Positions 27,648 to 37,242 of a DNA stretch of 54,063 nucleotides are shown piece after piece. The translations under genes were made by a program, and so were the position numbers. The stretch's first letter is position 1. Every line of letters starts with the position of its first letter. The notes below the pieces were generated by a model, which ran no database searches, was not told where the DNA came from, and saw only the letters and a program-made list of their open reading frames with translations. Source of the stretch: Allobosea sp. (lineage in GTDB: Bacteria > Pseudomonadota > Alphaproteobacteria > Rhizobiales > Beijerinckiaceae); contig NZ_JAUYTP010000021.1 of assembly GCF_030695125.1 (NCBI RefSeq), forward strand, positions 1 to 54,063, given 5' to 3'.

Positions 27648-28952
27648 ATGCATCATTTCAGCTATCGCGACGGCTCCCTCTTCGCCGAGGACGTCGATCT
27701 GCGCCGCATCGCCGACGAGGTCGGCACCCCCGTCTATGTCTACTCGTCCGCGACGATCGAGCGGCATTACCGGCTCTATGCGCAGGCGATGCAGAGCGCG
27801 GCGCCCGCGGGCAAGGCGCATGTCTTCTACGCGATGAAGGCCAACGGCAATCTCGGCGTGCTGAAGACGCTGGCTTCGCTCGGCGCCGGCGCCGACACGG
27901 TCTCCGAGGGCGAAATCCGCAAGGCGCTCGCCGCCGGCTTCCCGGCGAATCGCATCGTCTTCTCCGGCGTCGGCAAGAGCGAGAGCGAGCTGCGCTTCGC
28001 GGTTCAAGCCGGCATCTACCAGGTCAATATCGAGACGGAAGGCGAGCTCGATCTGCTCTCCCGGGTCGCATCCGCGCTGGGCAAGCGCCAGGAGGCGGTG
28101 TTCCGGGTCAACCCCGACATCGGCGCCGGCGGCCACGCCAAGATCACCACCGGCTCGTCGGAGAACAAGTTCGGCGTCTCCTTCGAGGAGGTCGGCCGGC
28201 TCTATGCCCGCGCCGCCAACCTGCCCGGCGTCCGCATGATGGGGCTGGCGCTGCATATCGGCAGCCAGATCCAGGAGACCGAATCCTTCGAGGCAGCCTA
28301 TGCCAAGATGGCGGTGCTGGTCGGCGATCTGCGCGGGGAAGGCCACCGCGTCGATCGGCTCGATCTCGGCGGCGGCCTCGGCATTCCCTACGACATCCCG
28401 CAGGACCTGGAAGGCCGGGATTTCGACCACGGCCCGGGGCTGATCGAGGCCTATGCCGCGATGGTGAAGCGGGTCACGCAGGGGCTCGACGTCGAACTCG
28501 GCTTCGAGCCGGGGCGGCTGATCGTCGGCAATGCCGGCATCCTGATGACGCGGGTGCTGCATCTCAATCCGCGCCCGACCAAGCAGTTCCTCGTCGTCGA
28601 TGCGGCGATGAACGACCTCGTCCGCCCGGCCATGTACGAGGCCTATCACGAGATCTGGCCGGTGGCGGAGCCCCAGGCCGGCACGCCGGAGGTGGCCTAT
28701 GACGTGGTCGGGCCGATCTGCGAATCGGGCGACACCTTCACCACGGGCCGCGTCCTGCCGGCGCTGGCGCCTGACGATCTGATCGCCTTCATGACTGCGG
28801 GAGCCTACGGCGCCAGCATGTCCTCGACCTACAACCAGCGGCTGCTGGTGGCGGAAGTGCTGGTCAAGGGCGCCGACTATGCCGTGACGCGGCCGCGCCA
28901 GACCTTCGAAGAGCTGCTCGGCACGGATCGTGCACCGCCCTGGCTGGCCTGA
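27648..28952 (+). CDS. lysA: Diaminopimelate decarboxylase
   Basis: LysA removes CO2 from meso-diaminopimelate to give lysine. The 434-aa fold-type III PLP enzyme shows the cofactor Lys in FYAMKANGN near residue 61, the phosphate-binding loop GGGLGIPYD, ELGFEPGRLIVGNAG and the second active-site segment CESGDTF. It starts 10 bases after the lptM stop and is probably co-transcribed with it. Confidence 0.97.
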   Translation: MHHFSYRDGSLFAEDVDLRRIADEVGTPVYVYSSATIERHYRLYAQAMQSAAPAGKAHVFYAMKANGNLGVLKTLASLGAGADTVSEGEIRKALAAGFPANRIVFSGVGKSESELRFAVQAGIYQVNIETEGELDLLSRVASALGKRQEAVFRVNPDIGAGGHAKITTGSSENKFGVSFEEVGRLYARAANLPGVRMMGLALHIGSQIQETESFEAAYAKMAVLVGDLRGEGHRVDRLDLGGGLGIPYDIPQDLEGRDFDHGPGLIEAYAAMVKRVTQGLDVELGFEPGRLIVGNAGILMTRVLHLNPRPTKQFLVVDAAMNDLVRPAMYEAYHEIWPVAEPQAGTPEVAYDVVGPICESGDTFTTGRVLPALAPDDLIAFMTAGAYGASMSSTYNQRLLVAEVLVKGADYAVTRPRQTFEELLGTDRAPPWLA

Positions 28953-29121
28953 GCCGCGTTCACGAAACGTCGAGCGGGGGCCAGCGCGGCGTCTTGGCAC
29001 TGGCCTTGCCACATTCCCGTGCTAGCCTCGGCACGATCGGCAGGTGCAGGCCGAAGGTGCAGGCGGCGGATGCAGGCGGATTGAAGTCCCGGCGGCATTG
29101 GGGGCGGCTCGGAGCGACGGC

Positions 29122-31827
29122 ATGAATGAGGCGCAGCGCCGCAAGGCGCCGGATCGGATCGAAGGCGTGCGGCAGCGGCTGACGCGCCTCGCCATGGCGT
29201 CGCGGATTTCGCTGGGCTGGGAACGCCTCTGGCCACGGCTCTGGCTGCCCGCCGCGGTGGCCCTGACCTTTCTCGCCGTCTCCTGGTTCGGGCTGTGGAC
29301 CGCCCTGCCCTGGCAGGGCCGGGTTCTGGGCGTCGCGCTCTTCGCAGCGGCGCTGCTGGCGAGCCTCTGGCACGTCGCGCGGATGGCGCTGCCGACGCAT
29401 CGCGATGCGCTGACGCGGCTCGACCAGTCGCTCGCGGGCGGCCACCGCCCGGCCTCGTCGCTGGAGGACAGCCTCGCGGTCGGCGCCAGGGATCCGGTCT
29501 CGCAGGCGCTCTGGGCTGTTCATGTCGAGCGGCAGGGCGCGCGCATCGCCGGACTGAGCGTGACTCCGCCGCAGCCGCGCATGGCCGGCCGCGACCGCTA
29601 TGCGCTGCGCGCCGTGCCGCTTCTGGCGGCGATCACCGCTGTCTTCGTCGCCGGCCACGAGGCCATGCCCCGGCTCGCCGCCGCCTTCGACTGGCGCGGC
29701 CCCTCGCTGCCGGCGCCGGCCATCCGGATCGACGCCTGGATCGATCCGCCCGCCTATACCCGCCTGCCGCCGATGCTGATCGATTTCGCGAAGCTCGCGA
29801 GCCTGCAGCTCAGCGCGCCGGAAAAATCGACGATCGTCGTGCGCATCGCCGGCAAGACCGCGATGAATGTCGCGACGACGGGCGGTCTCGACGGGCTGCC
29901 GCCGGCGGAGACCAAGCCGGGCGCGGCCGCGGCGGCCAAGCCCGCTCCGGGCGAGGCCCCGGCCGTCCTGGAGAAGCGCTACACGCTCGTCGGCAACGGC
30001 ACCTTGCGCCTGACCGGAAGCGGCGCGCCGGGCACCGTCCTGTCGATCGCCGCGATCGCCGACCAGCCGCCGCAGGCCGCCTTCGTCGAACCGCCCAAGC
30101 CCGTCACCGGCGCCCAGGGCGGCGGCCTGTCGATCGCCTACACCGCCCGGGACGATTACGGCCTGGCCGCGATCGAGGCCACGGTTGAGCGCAGCGGCCC
30201 GGCCTCGACCGGGCGCTCGCTGGTCGAGGCGCCCAAGCAGACGCTCAGCGTGCCCGCCTCCCCCTCCGGCGAGGAGGAGATGAAGAGCACCGTCGATTTC
30301 TCGGCCCATCCCTGGGCCGGCGCCAGGGTCAAGATGACCTTGGTCGCGCGCGACGAGGCCGGCCAGGAAGGCCGCAGCGAAGCGATCGAGATCGTGCTGC
30401 CGCAGCGCACCTTCGCCAAGCCGCTGGCCAAGGCGCTGGTCGAGCAGCGCCGCAAGCTCGTCATGAATGTCGACGACCGCAGCAAGGTCCAGCTCGCCAT
30501 GGACGCGCTGCTGATCGAGCCGACGCTCTTCATGAAGGAGACCGGAATCTATTTGGGCATGCGGATGGTCAACGAGCGGCTGCGCCGGGCCGGCAGCGAC
30601 GACCAGCTGCGCGAGGTCGCCGAACTGATGTGGGCGCTAGCGCTGCAGCTCGAGGACGGCGATCTCTCCGACGCCGAGAAGGCGATGCGGGCGGCGCAGG
30701 AAAACCTGCAGCAGGCGCTCGAGCGCGGCGCCTCCGAGGACGAGATCAAGAAGCTGACCGAGGATCTGCGCCGGGCCATGGACCAGTTCATGCGCCAGCT
30801 CGCCGAGCAGATGCAGCGCCAGCAGCAGAACGCCGACCCCAACCAGATGTCGCAGTTGCCGGAGAACTTCCGCACCGTCACGCCGCGCGATCTGCAGAAC
30901 ATGCTCAACCGCATCGAGGAGCTCTCGAAGCGCGGCGACATGGCCGAGGCGCAGCGCCTGATGGAAGAGCTCAACCAGATGCTCAACAATCTCCAGATGG
31001 CGCGTCCGGGCCAGCAGGACCCGCGCCAGCGCGAGATGAACCAGGCGCTGTCGGACCTCGACCGGATGACGCGCGAGCAGCAGGGCCTGCGCGACGAAAC
31101 CTTTCAGCAGGAGCAGCAGCGCCAGAACCGCGCCCAGCGCGGCCAGCGCCCCGGCCAGCAGCAGGCCCGTCCCGGCCAGCAGGGCCAGCGTCAGCAGGGC
31201 CAGCAAGGGCAGCGTGGCCAGCAGCCGGGCCAGCAGCCCGGTGAACAGGGCGAGGACGGCGAGGAGGGCGAAGGCCAGCAGGGCGCGCAAGGGCAGCAGG
31301 GCCAGGGCGGGCAGAGCCTCGCCCAACGCCAGCAGCAATTGCGCGACCGGCTCCAGGATCTGCAGCGCCGGATGCGCGGCATGGGCGCGCCCCAGCAGGG
31401 CGAGCTCGGCGAGGCCGAGGGCGCCATGGGCGAGGCCGGCGAGCAGCTCGGCCAGGGCCAGGGCGAAGGCGCGCTCGACGCGCAAGGCCGCGCGCTGGAC
31501 GCGCTGCGCAAGGGCGCCCAGAACCTCGCCCAGCAGATGCAGGGCCAGCCCGGCGAAGGCGGCGAGCCCGGCGAAGGCGCCTTCGGCGAGCCGGACGGAC
31601 AGCCCTCGGGCCGTCCCTCGGCGCAGCAGCGCGGCCGCGAGGACCCTCTCGGACGGCCGCAGCGCCAGCGCGACTGGGCCGATGGCCGCGTCCGCGTGCC
31701 CGGCGCCGACGAGAGTGCCACCCAGCGCGCCCGCCGCATCCTCGAGGAACTCCGCCGGAGGCTCGGCGACCCGTCGCGGCCGATGGAAGAGCTGGATTAT
31801 CTGGAGCGGCTGCTCAGGCGGAATTGA
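29122..31827 (+). CDS. TIGR02302 / DUF4175 family membrane protein with Gln-rich domain
   Basis: The 901-aa product (ATG at 29122, GGAG 8 bases upstream) has two N-terminal membrane helices (about 37-57 and 64-82) and a large extracytoplasmic region with Ig-like beta segments from about 220 to 440. A helical region follows, then a low-complexity Gln/Gly/Pro/Arg domain (about 650-780) of QQG- and GQ-type repeats. The family is restricted to alphaproteobacteria, usually next to lysA as here, and its role is unknown; envelope function is likely. The repetitive region makes the opposite strand look open, which should be ignored. Confidence 0.9.
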   Translation: MNEAQRRKAPDRIEGVRQRLTRLAMASRISLGWERLWPRLWLPAAVALTFLAVSWFGLWTALPWQGRVLGVALFAAALLASLWHVARMALPTHRDALTRLDQSLAGGHRPASSLEDSLAVGARDPVSQALWAVHVERQGARIAGLSVTPPQPRMAGRDRYALRAVPLLAAITAVFVAGHEAMPRLAAAFDWRGPSLPAPAIRIDAWIDPPAYTRLPPMLIDFAKLASLQLSAPEKSTIVVRIAGKTAMNVATTGGLDGLPPAETKPGAAAAAKPAPGEAPAVLEKRYTLVGNGTLRLTGSGAPGTVLSIAAIADQPPQAAFVEPPKPVTGAQGGGLSIAYTARDDYGLAAIEATVERSGPASTGRSLVEAPKQTLSVPASPSGEEEMKSTVDFSAHPWAGARVKMTLVARDEAGQEGRSEAIEIVLPQRTFAKPLAKALVEQRRKLVMNVDDRSKVQLAMDALLIEPTLFMKETGIYLGMRMVNERLRRAGSDDQLREVAELMWALALQLEDGDLSDAEKAMRAAQENLQQALERGASEDEIKKLTEDLRRAMDQFMRQLAEQMQRQQQNADPNQMSQLPENFRTVTPRDLQNMLNRIEELSKRGDMAEAQRLMEELNQMLNNLQMARPGQQDPRQREMNQALSDLDRMTREQQGLRDETFQQEQQRQNRAQRGQRPGQQQARPGQQGQRQQGQQGQRGQQPGQQPGEQGEDGEEGEGQQGAQGQQGQGGQSLAQRQQQLRDRLQDLQRRMRGMGAPQQGELGEAEGAMGEAGEQLGQGQGEGALDAQGRALDALRKGAQNLAQQMQGQPGEGGEPGEGAFGEPDGQPSGRPSAQQRGREDPLGRPQRQRDWADGRVRVPGADESATQRARRILEELRRRLGDPSRPMEELDYLERLLRRN

Positions 31828-31837
31828 GGAATAGGCA

Positions 31838-31933
31838 GCGTCATGGTCGGGCTTGACCCGACCATCTCGGAAACCAGACACCTCTCGTCATGAGATTCTC
31901 GGGTCTTCGCTGCGCTGCGCCCGAGAATGACGG
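31838..31933. repeat. Pair of inverted repeats between convergent genes
   Basis: TCATGGTCGGGCTTGACCCGACCAT forms one stem, followed by GATTCTCGGGTC...CCCGAGAATGAC. The block combines two repeat types found separately at 6608 and 4239. Confidence 0.6.
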
Positions 31934-31938
31934 CTGGG

Positions 31939-32796
31939 TCAGGCTTTGGATCGCTCCCAGCTCGCGACCACCGCCCCGACCACGATCAGCACGCAGGAGA
32001 CGGCCAGCAGCCAGCTCGGCTGGGCGTAGCCCGCGAGCACGAGGATGATCGTCGAGAGCACGGGGGCCGCATAGGAGGCGACGCCGAGCAGAGCGACGTC
32101 GCCCTGCTTCATGCCGATGTCCCAGACGACGAAGGCCAGCCCGATCGAGCCAAGGCCCAGTCCGAGCACGCCGGCCCATTCGACCGCCGTCAGCGTCCAC
32201 AAGGTCGTCTCGAAGGCGAGATGGCAGGCAAAGGCCGGCACGGCGCAGCCGAGCATGGTGATGCACAGGCTCTCCGACGGCACCGCGGCGAAGCGGCGCG
32301 AAACCACGGAATAGCTCGCCCAGACGAAGGCGCCGAGCGCCGCCAGGATATGGCCGAGCGCCAGTCCCTGGCCTGAGCCAAGCCCGCCGGAGATCAGCAG
32401 CCCGGTTGCAGCCAGCCCGATCAGCGCGCCGACCAGATGCCGAGGCCGCAGCCGCCCGCCCGGTAGAAGCGCCGCGAACAGCACGATCAGCAGCGGCCAG
32501 AGATAATGGATCAGATTGGCCTCGGCCGCAGGCGCCGTCTTCACCGCCGCATAGTACAAAGCAGTGTCGCCGAAGAGCCCGTAGAGCCCCAGCCCAAAGG
32601 AGGCCGGCGTCGGGCGGATGCGCGAGAGCTGCCCGCGCGCAGCAGTGATCGCGAGGATCAGGAGCCCGCCGATCACGAAGGTCATGCCGACCAACTGGAA
32701 CGGCGGCACCCGCCCGCTCATCGCGGTGAACACGGCGAGCGTCGACCAGAGCAGGATGGCGAGGGCGCCGATGAGCGTGGCGGTGCGGGAGGTCAT
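31939..32796 (-). CDS. EamA/DMT transporter, YddG-like aromatic amino acid exporter
   Basis: The 285-aa product has ten predicted membrane helices in two EamA halves. Sequence features of the YddG subgroup include ALAILLWSTLAVFT at the start, ALYYAAVKTAPAAEANLIHYLWPLL in the first half and GDVALLGVASYAAPVLST in the second. YddG exports aromatic amino acids in enterobacteria; the substrate here is inferred. It is divergent from the MFS gene at 33124 with a repeat-bearing gap. Confidence 0.82.
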   Translation of the reverse strand: MTSRTATLIGALAILLWSTLAVFTAMSGRVPPFQLVGMTFVIGGLLILAITAARGQLSRIRPTPASFGLGLYGLFGDTALYYAAVKTAPAAEANLIHYLWPLLIVLFAALLPGGRLRPRHLVGALIGLAATGLLISGGLGSGQGLALGHILAALGAFVWASYSVVSRRFAAVPSESLCITMLGCAVPAFACHLAFETTLWTLTAVEWAGVLGLGLGSIGLAFVVWDIGMKQGDVALLGVASYAAPVLSTIILVLAGYAQPSWLLAVSCVLIVVGAVVASWERSKA

Positions 32797-33123
32797 GGGC
32801 GAGCGGGGTTGGAGCGCGGTCGCGGCTTCGATAGCAGGCGGGCCGCGGAAAGCCGATAGTCTGCGTGCGCAGACAAAGACGCCGTCATCCCGGGCGACCG
32901 GAGGGAGACCCGGGATCCATTCCGGAACCTCCCCGGCAAGCGCTCAGGAATGGATCCTGGATCTCCGCTTCGCTGCGTCCGGGATGACGGCTTGGTTCCC
33001 GACACCAACCTCCACGCAAGTCCTCGCCACAGTGCAGCACGGCATTGGCGCCATGGGCGCCATGACCCGCACGCCGGATCGCCGCCTTGACCAAGACCGC
33101 GTGAAGGATCAAGCGTCGGGGCC
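32797..33123. other. Divergent intergenic region with REP-like repeat
   Basis: A member of the GTCATCCCGGGCGACC repeat family occupies 32882-32990. Nearer the MFS gene is the palindrome TGGCGCCATGGGCGCCA at about 33046-33062. No gene is visible, and no clear promoter hexamers were recognised. Confidence 0.5.
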
Positions 33124-34317
33124 ATGACAACGCTCTCCATGCCGGCCACCGAGCGCCGCCCCCTGATCCCGATCCTCGTCGCGCTCAGCGTCGCGCATCT
33201 GCTGAACGACCTGCTTCAGTCGATGATCCCGGCGCTCTATCCGCTGATCAAGGAGAGTTTCCAGCTCGATTTCGGCCAGATCGGCCTGATCACACTCGCC
33301 TTCCAGGTGACGTCCTCGCTGTTGCAGCCCCTGCTCGGCTGGCTCACCGACAAGCGGCCCTGGCCGCATGCGATGGTCGCCGGCATGGGGGCGACGCTGG
33401 TCGGTCTGCTGACGCTGGCCTTCGCCACGAGCTACGGCATGGTCCTGCTCGCCGCCGCGCTGGTCGGTCTCGGCTCGGCTGTGTTTCACCCCGAAGCCAC
33501 CCGGATGGCGCGCCATGCCGCGGCCGGCCGCCAGGGCCTGGCACAGGGCTTGTTCCAGGTCGGCGGTCATGCCGGCTATGCGATCGGCCCGCTGCTGGCG
33601 GCGGCCGTGGTCGTGCCGCGCGGCCAGGCAAGCCTGGCCTGGTTCTCGATCGTCGTGCTGGTCGCGATGGTCCTGATGTCCTGGACCGCCTCGCGCTACA
33701 GCGCCTTCCGCCGCGCCCAGACCGCGAGCCATGGCGATGACGTCGCCGGGCACGGCCTCTCGCGCGGACGCGTGCTCTTCGCGATGACGATCCTGATCCT
33801 GCTGCTGGTGTCGAAGAACGGCTACAACGCCGCCTTCACCTCCTATTACACCTTCTATCTGATGACGCGCTTCGAGATCACGGTGCAGCTCTCGCAGATC
33901 ATGCTGTTCCTCTATCTGCTGGTGTCGACCTTCGGTGTCATCATCGGCGGCATGGTCGGCGACCGCATCGGCCGCGACCGGGTGATCTGGCTCTCGATCG
34001 TCGGCTCGCTGCCGTTTGCGCTGCTCCTGCCCCATGCCGATCTGTTCTGGACCGGCGTGCTCAGCGTGATCATCAGCTTCGTGATGGCGAGCGCCTTCTC
34101 GGCGATCCTGATCTACGCCATCGACCTCGTGCCCCACCGCGTCGGGCTGGTCGGCGGATTGTTCTACGGGCTGTCCTTCGGCCTCGCCGGCATCGCGGCC
34201 GCCGTGCTCGGCGCGCTGGCCGACAAGATCGGCATCGTCGAGGTCTTCCGCATCACGGCCTGGCTGCCGGCCCTGGGGCTGCTGACCTTCCTGCTGCCGA
34301 AATCGCGGCGGGGGTGA
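33124..34317 (+). CDS. fsr: MFS transporter, fosmidomycin-resistance (Fsr) type
   Basis: The 397-aa product has twelve predicted membrane helices. The start of helix 1, LVALSVAHLLNDLLQSMIPA, and the segments LITLAFQVTSSLLQPLLGW and SAVFHPEATRMARHAA are typical of Fsr-type efflux pumps, including the conserved HLLND and FHPEA motifs. In E. coli Fsr exports fosmidomycin; natural substrates are unknown. Confidence 0.87.
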   Translation: MTTLSMPATERRPLIPILVALSVAHLLNDLLQSMIPALYPLIKESFQLDFGQIGLITLAFQVTSSLLQPLLGWLTDKRPWPHAMVAGMGATLVGLLTLAFATSYGMVLLAAALVGLGSAVFHPEATRMARHAAAGRQGLAQGLFQVGGHAGYAIGPLLAAAVVVPRGQASLAWFSIVVLVAMVLMSWTASRYSAFRRAQTASHGDDVAGHGLSRGRVLFAMTILILLLVSKNGYNAAFTSYYTFYLMTRFEITVQLSQIMLFLYLLVSTFGVIIGGMVGDRIGRDRVIWLSIVGSLPFALLLPHADLFWTGVLSVIISFVMASAFSAILIYAIDLVPHRVGLVGGLFYGLSFGLAGIAAAVLGALADKIGIVEVFRITAWLPALGLLTFLLPKSRRG

Positions 34318-34336
34318 GGCCGACTGTATCGACGGG

Positions 34337-34657
34337 TCAACGTGCTGCGGAGACCGTCAATTCAATGCCTTCGCTCTTTTGCACCGCCTGCAGAACGGCA
34401 AACAGCTTGTTGGCGGTCGGATTTCCTTTCGGTCCAAACATTCGCATCAGGCTCTTCGACGGCGTGCCGGTTGCGCGCGCCAATGTTTCGAACCCCATCG
34501 TGGCGTTGATCAGGTCGCGCAGCATCGCCTTGCCGGTCTGGACATCGCCCGTCACCAGCAGAGAGACCGCTTCTTCCAGGAGAGCCTCGCGGAATTCCGG
34601 TTCCCGCGCTGCACGCTCCGCGACGATTTCCCGGAAACTGCGCGTGAGTACCATCAT
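34337..34657 (-). CDS. HigA-like antitoxin of a type II toxin-antitoxin pair
   Basis: The 106-aa product carries a C-terminal helix-turn-helix: MGFETLARATGTPSKSLMRMFG, then GNPTANKLFAVLQAVQKSEG, the pattern of COG3636/TIGR02684 addiction-module antidotes. Such proteins bind and neutralise a RelE/HigB-like toxin and repress the operon. The start ATG overlaps the toxin stop by four bases (ATGA), indicating translational coupling with the toxin gene first. Confidence 0.85.
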   Translation of the reverse strand: MMVLTRSFREIVAERAAREPEFREALLEEAVSLLVTGDVQTGKAMLRDLINATMGFETLARATGTPSKSLMRMFGPKGNPTANKLFAVLQAVQKSEGIELTVSAAR

Positions 34658-34988
34658 TGAAACCTTTCACTCGCAAGCCGATCTTCGTAGTCGGCGAGAT
34701 AATCCCGAGCCCGCGAGATGTCGGCGCCTTGCAGCTGTTTCGTTCCGCCGCAAAGCAGGATGATCAGGCTGTCGCCGCGTCGAGCGAGATAGATCCGGTA
34801 ACCGGGCCCGACGTTGATCTTGTACTCCGCGAGCCCGCCCCCAATCCCTTCAGATTGGACAAGTTTCCCTGTTCGATCCGCAACAGCGCAGCCCCGACTC
34901 GTGCCGCTGCCGCGTAATCGAGGCCGGCGAACCATCGCGCGAAGGGACTTTTCCCGCTCGCATCGACGTAAGCAACGACCTCGATCAC
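34654..34988 (-). pseudogene. HigB/RelE-like toxin gene, frameshifted
   Basis: Two minus-strand frames together make one toxin of about 111 aa. The first, from a GTG at 34988 with AAGG 7 bases upstream, reads VIEVVAYVDASGKSPFARWF and ends with GNLSNLKG. The second continues GIGGGLAEYKINVGPGYRIY...LIILLCGGTKQLQGADISRA. This is the TIGR02683/COG3657 killer-protein pattern. The break is in the AAGGGATTGGGGG stretch around 34835-34842, where one missing base (probably a G) restores the frame. The toxin is therefore inactive in this sequence, unless the missing G is a sequencing error. Confidence 0.8.
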
Positions 34989-35028
34989 GATAGTGCCTTA
35001 TACGTTACCTTTCAAGGGCGTGAGGCCC

Positions 35029-35751
35029 TCACGCCATGTACTGCCCGCCATTGACGGCGAAGGTCGCGCCGGTGGCGAAGGCGCCCTGCTCCGAAGCGAG
35101 GAAGACGACCATCGCGGCGATCTCCTCGGGCTTGCCGAGACGGCCGACCGGGATGCCGGCGACGACGCGCTTCAGCGCCTCCTCGGGCATGGCCGCGACC
35201 ATGTCGGTGCCGATATAGCCCGGCGTGATCGCGTTGACGGTGATGCCCTTGTTGGCGTTCTCCTGCGCCAGCGCCTTGACGAAGCCGATATCGCCGGCCT
35301 TGGCGGCGGAGTAGTTGACCTGCCCCATCTGGCCCTTCTGGCCGTTGATCGAGGAGATCACGATGATGCGGCCGAAGGAGCGGGCGCGCATGCCCTCGAT
35401 CACCGGGCGCGTCATGTTGAACAGCGAATCGAGATTGGTGCGGATCACGTCCGACCACTGCTCCCGCGTCATCTTGTGGAAAAAGCCGTCGCGGGTGATG
35501 CCGGCATTGTTCACGAGGATGTCGATCGGCCCGAGATCGGCCTCGACCTTGGCGATGCCCGCCGCGCAGGCGTCGTAATCGCCGACATCCCATTTGAACA
35601 CCGGGATGTTCGTCTCGGCCTGGAACTTGGCCGCCGCCTCGTCATTGCCGGCATAGCTGGCGGCGACCCTGTGGCCGGCCTCCTGCAGGGCCCGGCTGAT
35701 CGCCGCCCCGATGCCGCGCGTTCCGCCCGTGACCAACGCAACCTTCGTCAT
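35029..35751 (-). CDS. phaB: Acetoacetyl-CoA reductase
   Basis: PhaB reduces acetoacetyl-CoA to (R)-3-hydroxybutyryl-CoA with NADPH, feeding polyhydroxybutyrate synthesis. The 240-aa short-chain dehydrogenase has the cofactor motif VTGGTRGIGAAIS at the N-terminus, the NNAG segment, catalytic Ser in VISSINGQKGQMGQ and YSAAK, plus the C-terminal NGGQYMA. It is downstream of phaA and DUF1737 in the same direction. A perfect 9-bp dyad (GGCGTGAGG/CCTCACGCC, 35017-35035) spans its stop codon but lacks a T-tract. Confidence 0.95.
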   Translation of the reverse strand: MTKVALVTGGTRGIGAAISRALQEAGHRVAASYAGNDEAAAKFQAETNIPVFKWDVGDYDACAAGIAKVEADLGPIDILVNNAGITRDGFFHKMTREQWSDVIRTNLDSLFNMTRPVIEGMRARSFGRIIVISSINGQKGQMGQVNYSAAKAGDIGFVKALAQENANKGITVNAITPGYIGTDMVAAMPEEALKRVVAGIPVGRLGKPEEIAAMVVFLASEQGAFATGATFAVNGGQYMA

Positions 35752-35840
35752 GACCTCATCCCCTCCAGATGGCGGCGTGGGCGCCGCGCGTTAGCATTTC
35801 ACCGTGATCGATCGCCGGGCCCGGACAGACGCGCGGCGAT

Positions 35841-36056
35841 CTAGTGTTCCGACAGCTTCAGATCGGGCGCGTAGGCACCCTCGATGTCCTTGATGATGGC
35901 CTGCCCGCAGACGACGCGGCCTTGTGCGGCGTCAAAGGTCAGGGTCGGATGCCCGTAGAGCACCCAGCCCCGGCTCAGCGCCTCCGAAACCCGATGACAG
36001 AAGGCGGCGTCATCGGGTCCGGTCAGGTAGCGGTAGAGCGTCGTCTGGCGCGCCAT
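35841..36056 (-). CDS. DUF1737 small protein in the pha cluster
   Basis: The 71-aa product matches DUF1737: YRYLTGPDDAAFCHRVSEAL, then GWVLYGHPTLTFD. The family has no known function. It begins 7 bases after the phaA stop, so it is almost certainly co-translated with phaA, and precedes phaB by 89 bp. The location suggests a minor role in storage-polymer metabolism (inference). Confidence 0.85.
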   Translation of the reverse strand: MARQTTLYRYLTGPDDAAFCHRVSEALSRGWVLYGHPTLTFDAAQGRVVCGQAIIKDIEGAYAPDLKLSEH

Positions 36057-36063
36057 GCCGCTC

Positions 36064-37242
36064 TCAGCGCTCCAGCGCCATGGCGACGCCCATGCCGCCG
36101 CCGATGCACAGCGTGGCGAGGCCCTTCTTGGCGTCGCGCTTGGCCATTTCGTGCAGCAGCGTCACCAGCACGCGGGCGCCGGACGCGCCGATCGGATGGC
36201 CGATCGCGATCGCGCCGCCATTGACGTTGACGATCTCCGGGTTCCAGCCGAGGTCCTTGTTCACCGCCAGCGCCTGCGCCGCGAAGGCCTCGTTGGCCTC
36301 GACCAGATCGAGATCGGCGATCTTCCAGCCGGCCTTCTCCAGCGCCTTGCGCGTCGCCGGGATCGGGCCCGAACCCATGATCGCCGGATCGACGCCGGCC
36401 GTCGCCCAGGAGGCGATGCGCGCCAGCGGGGTCAGGCCGCGCCGGGCGGCTTCCTTGGCGGTCATCACCACCAGCGCGGCCGCGCCGTCATTGATGCCGG
36501 ACGCGTTTCCGGCGGTCACCGTGCCGTCCTTGGAGAAGGCAGGCTTGAGCTTGGCCATCGCCTCGATCGTGGCGCCGTGGCGGGGATATTCGTCGGTATC
36601 GACGACGATGTCGCCCTTGCGGGTCGAGACGGTGAAGGGAACGATCTCGTCCTTGAACCGGCCGGCCTTCTGAGCGGCTTCCGCCTTGTTCTGCGAGGCG
36701 ACGGCAAACGCGTCCTGCTCCTCGCGGGTGATCTGCCACTTCGTCGCGACGTTCTCGGCGGTGGTGCCCATGTGATAGCCATGGAAGGCATCCCAGAGCC
36801 CGTCCTTGATCATCGTATCGATGAACTTGGTGTCGCCCATCTTGGTGCCGTTGCGCAGATGCGCGGCATGCTGCGACATCGACATCGATTCCTGGCCGCC
36901 GGCCACGACGATGTCGGCATCGCCATTGGCGATCTGCTGCAGTCCGATCGCGACCGTGCGCAGGCCCGAGCCGCAGAGCTGGTTCAGGCCCCAGGCCGTC
37001 TTCTCCTGCGGGATGCCGGCGAGCATCGCGGCCTGGCGGGCGGGGTTCTGGCCCTGGCCGGCCGTCAGGATCTGGCCCATGATGACCTCGTCGACATCGC
37101 CGCCCTCGAGCCGGGCGCGCGACAGGGCCTCCTTGATCGCTGCGGCGCCGAGATCATGCGCCGTGGTGTTGGCGAAGGCGCCGTTGAAGGCGCCGACCGC
37201 GGTGCGCGCGGCGCTGACGATCACGATATCCGTATCGGCCAT
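36064..37242 (-). CDS. phaA: Acetyl-CoA C-acetyltransferase (beta-ketothiolase)
   Basis: PhaA condenses two acetyl-CoA to acetoacetyl-CoA. The product is 392 aa from the ATG at 37242 (GAGGA 8 bases upstream); the frame is open further upstream but that part overlaps the phaR promoter region. Thiolase signatures: the nucleophile Cys in [29 protein letters not shown] with the catalytic His, and LCIGGGMG with the second Cys. It is divergent from phaR. Confidence 0.96.
   Translation of the reverse strand: MADTDIVIVSAARTAVGAFNGAFANTTAHDLGAAAIKEALSRARLEGGDVDEVIMGQILTAGQGQNPARQAAMLAGIPQEKTAWGLNQLCGSGLRTVAIGLQQIANGDADIVVAGGQESMSMSQHAAHLRNGTKMGDTKFIDTMIKDGLWDAFHGYHMGTTAENVATKWQITREEQDAFAVASQNKAEAAQKAGRFKDEIVPFTVSTRKGDIVVDTDEYPRHGATIEAMAKLKPAFSKDGTVTAGNASGINDGAAALVVMTAKEAARRGLTPLARIASWATAGVDPAIMGSGPIPATRKALEKAGWKIADLDLVEANEAFAAQALAVNKDLGWNPEIVNVNGGAIAIGHPIGASGARVLVTLLHEMAKRDAKKGLATLCIGGGMGVAMALER

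Noticed and set aside
30637..31881. Minus-strand Leu/Ala-rich 414-codon frame
   Set aside because: It is the complement of the Gln-rich repeats of the DUF4175 gene, which makes a false hydrophobic protein.
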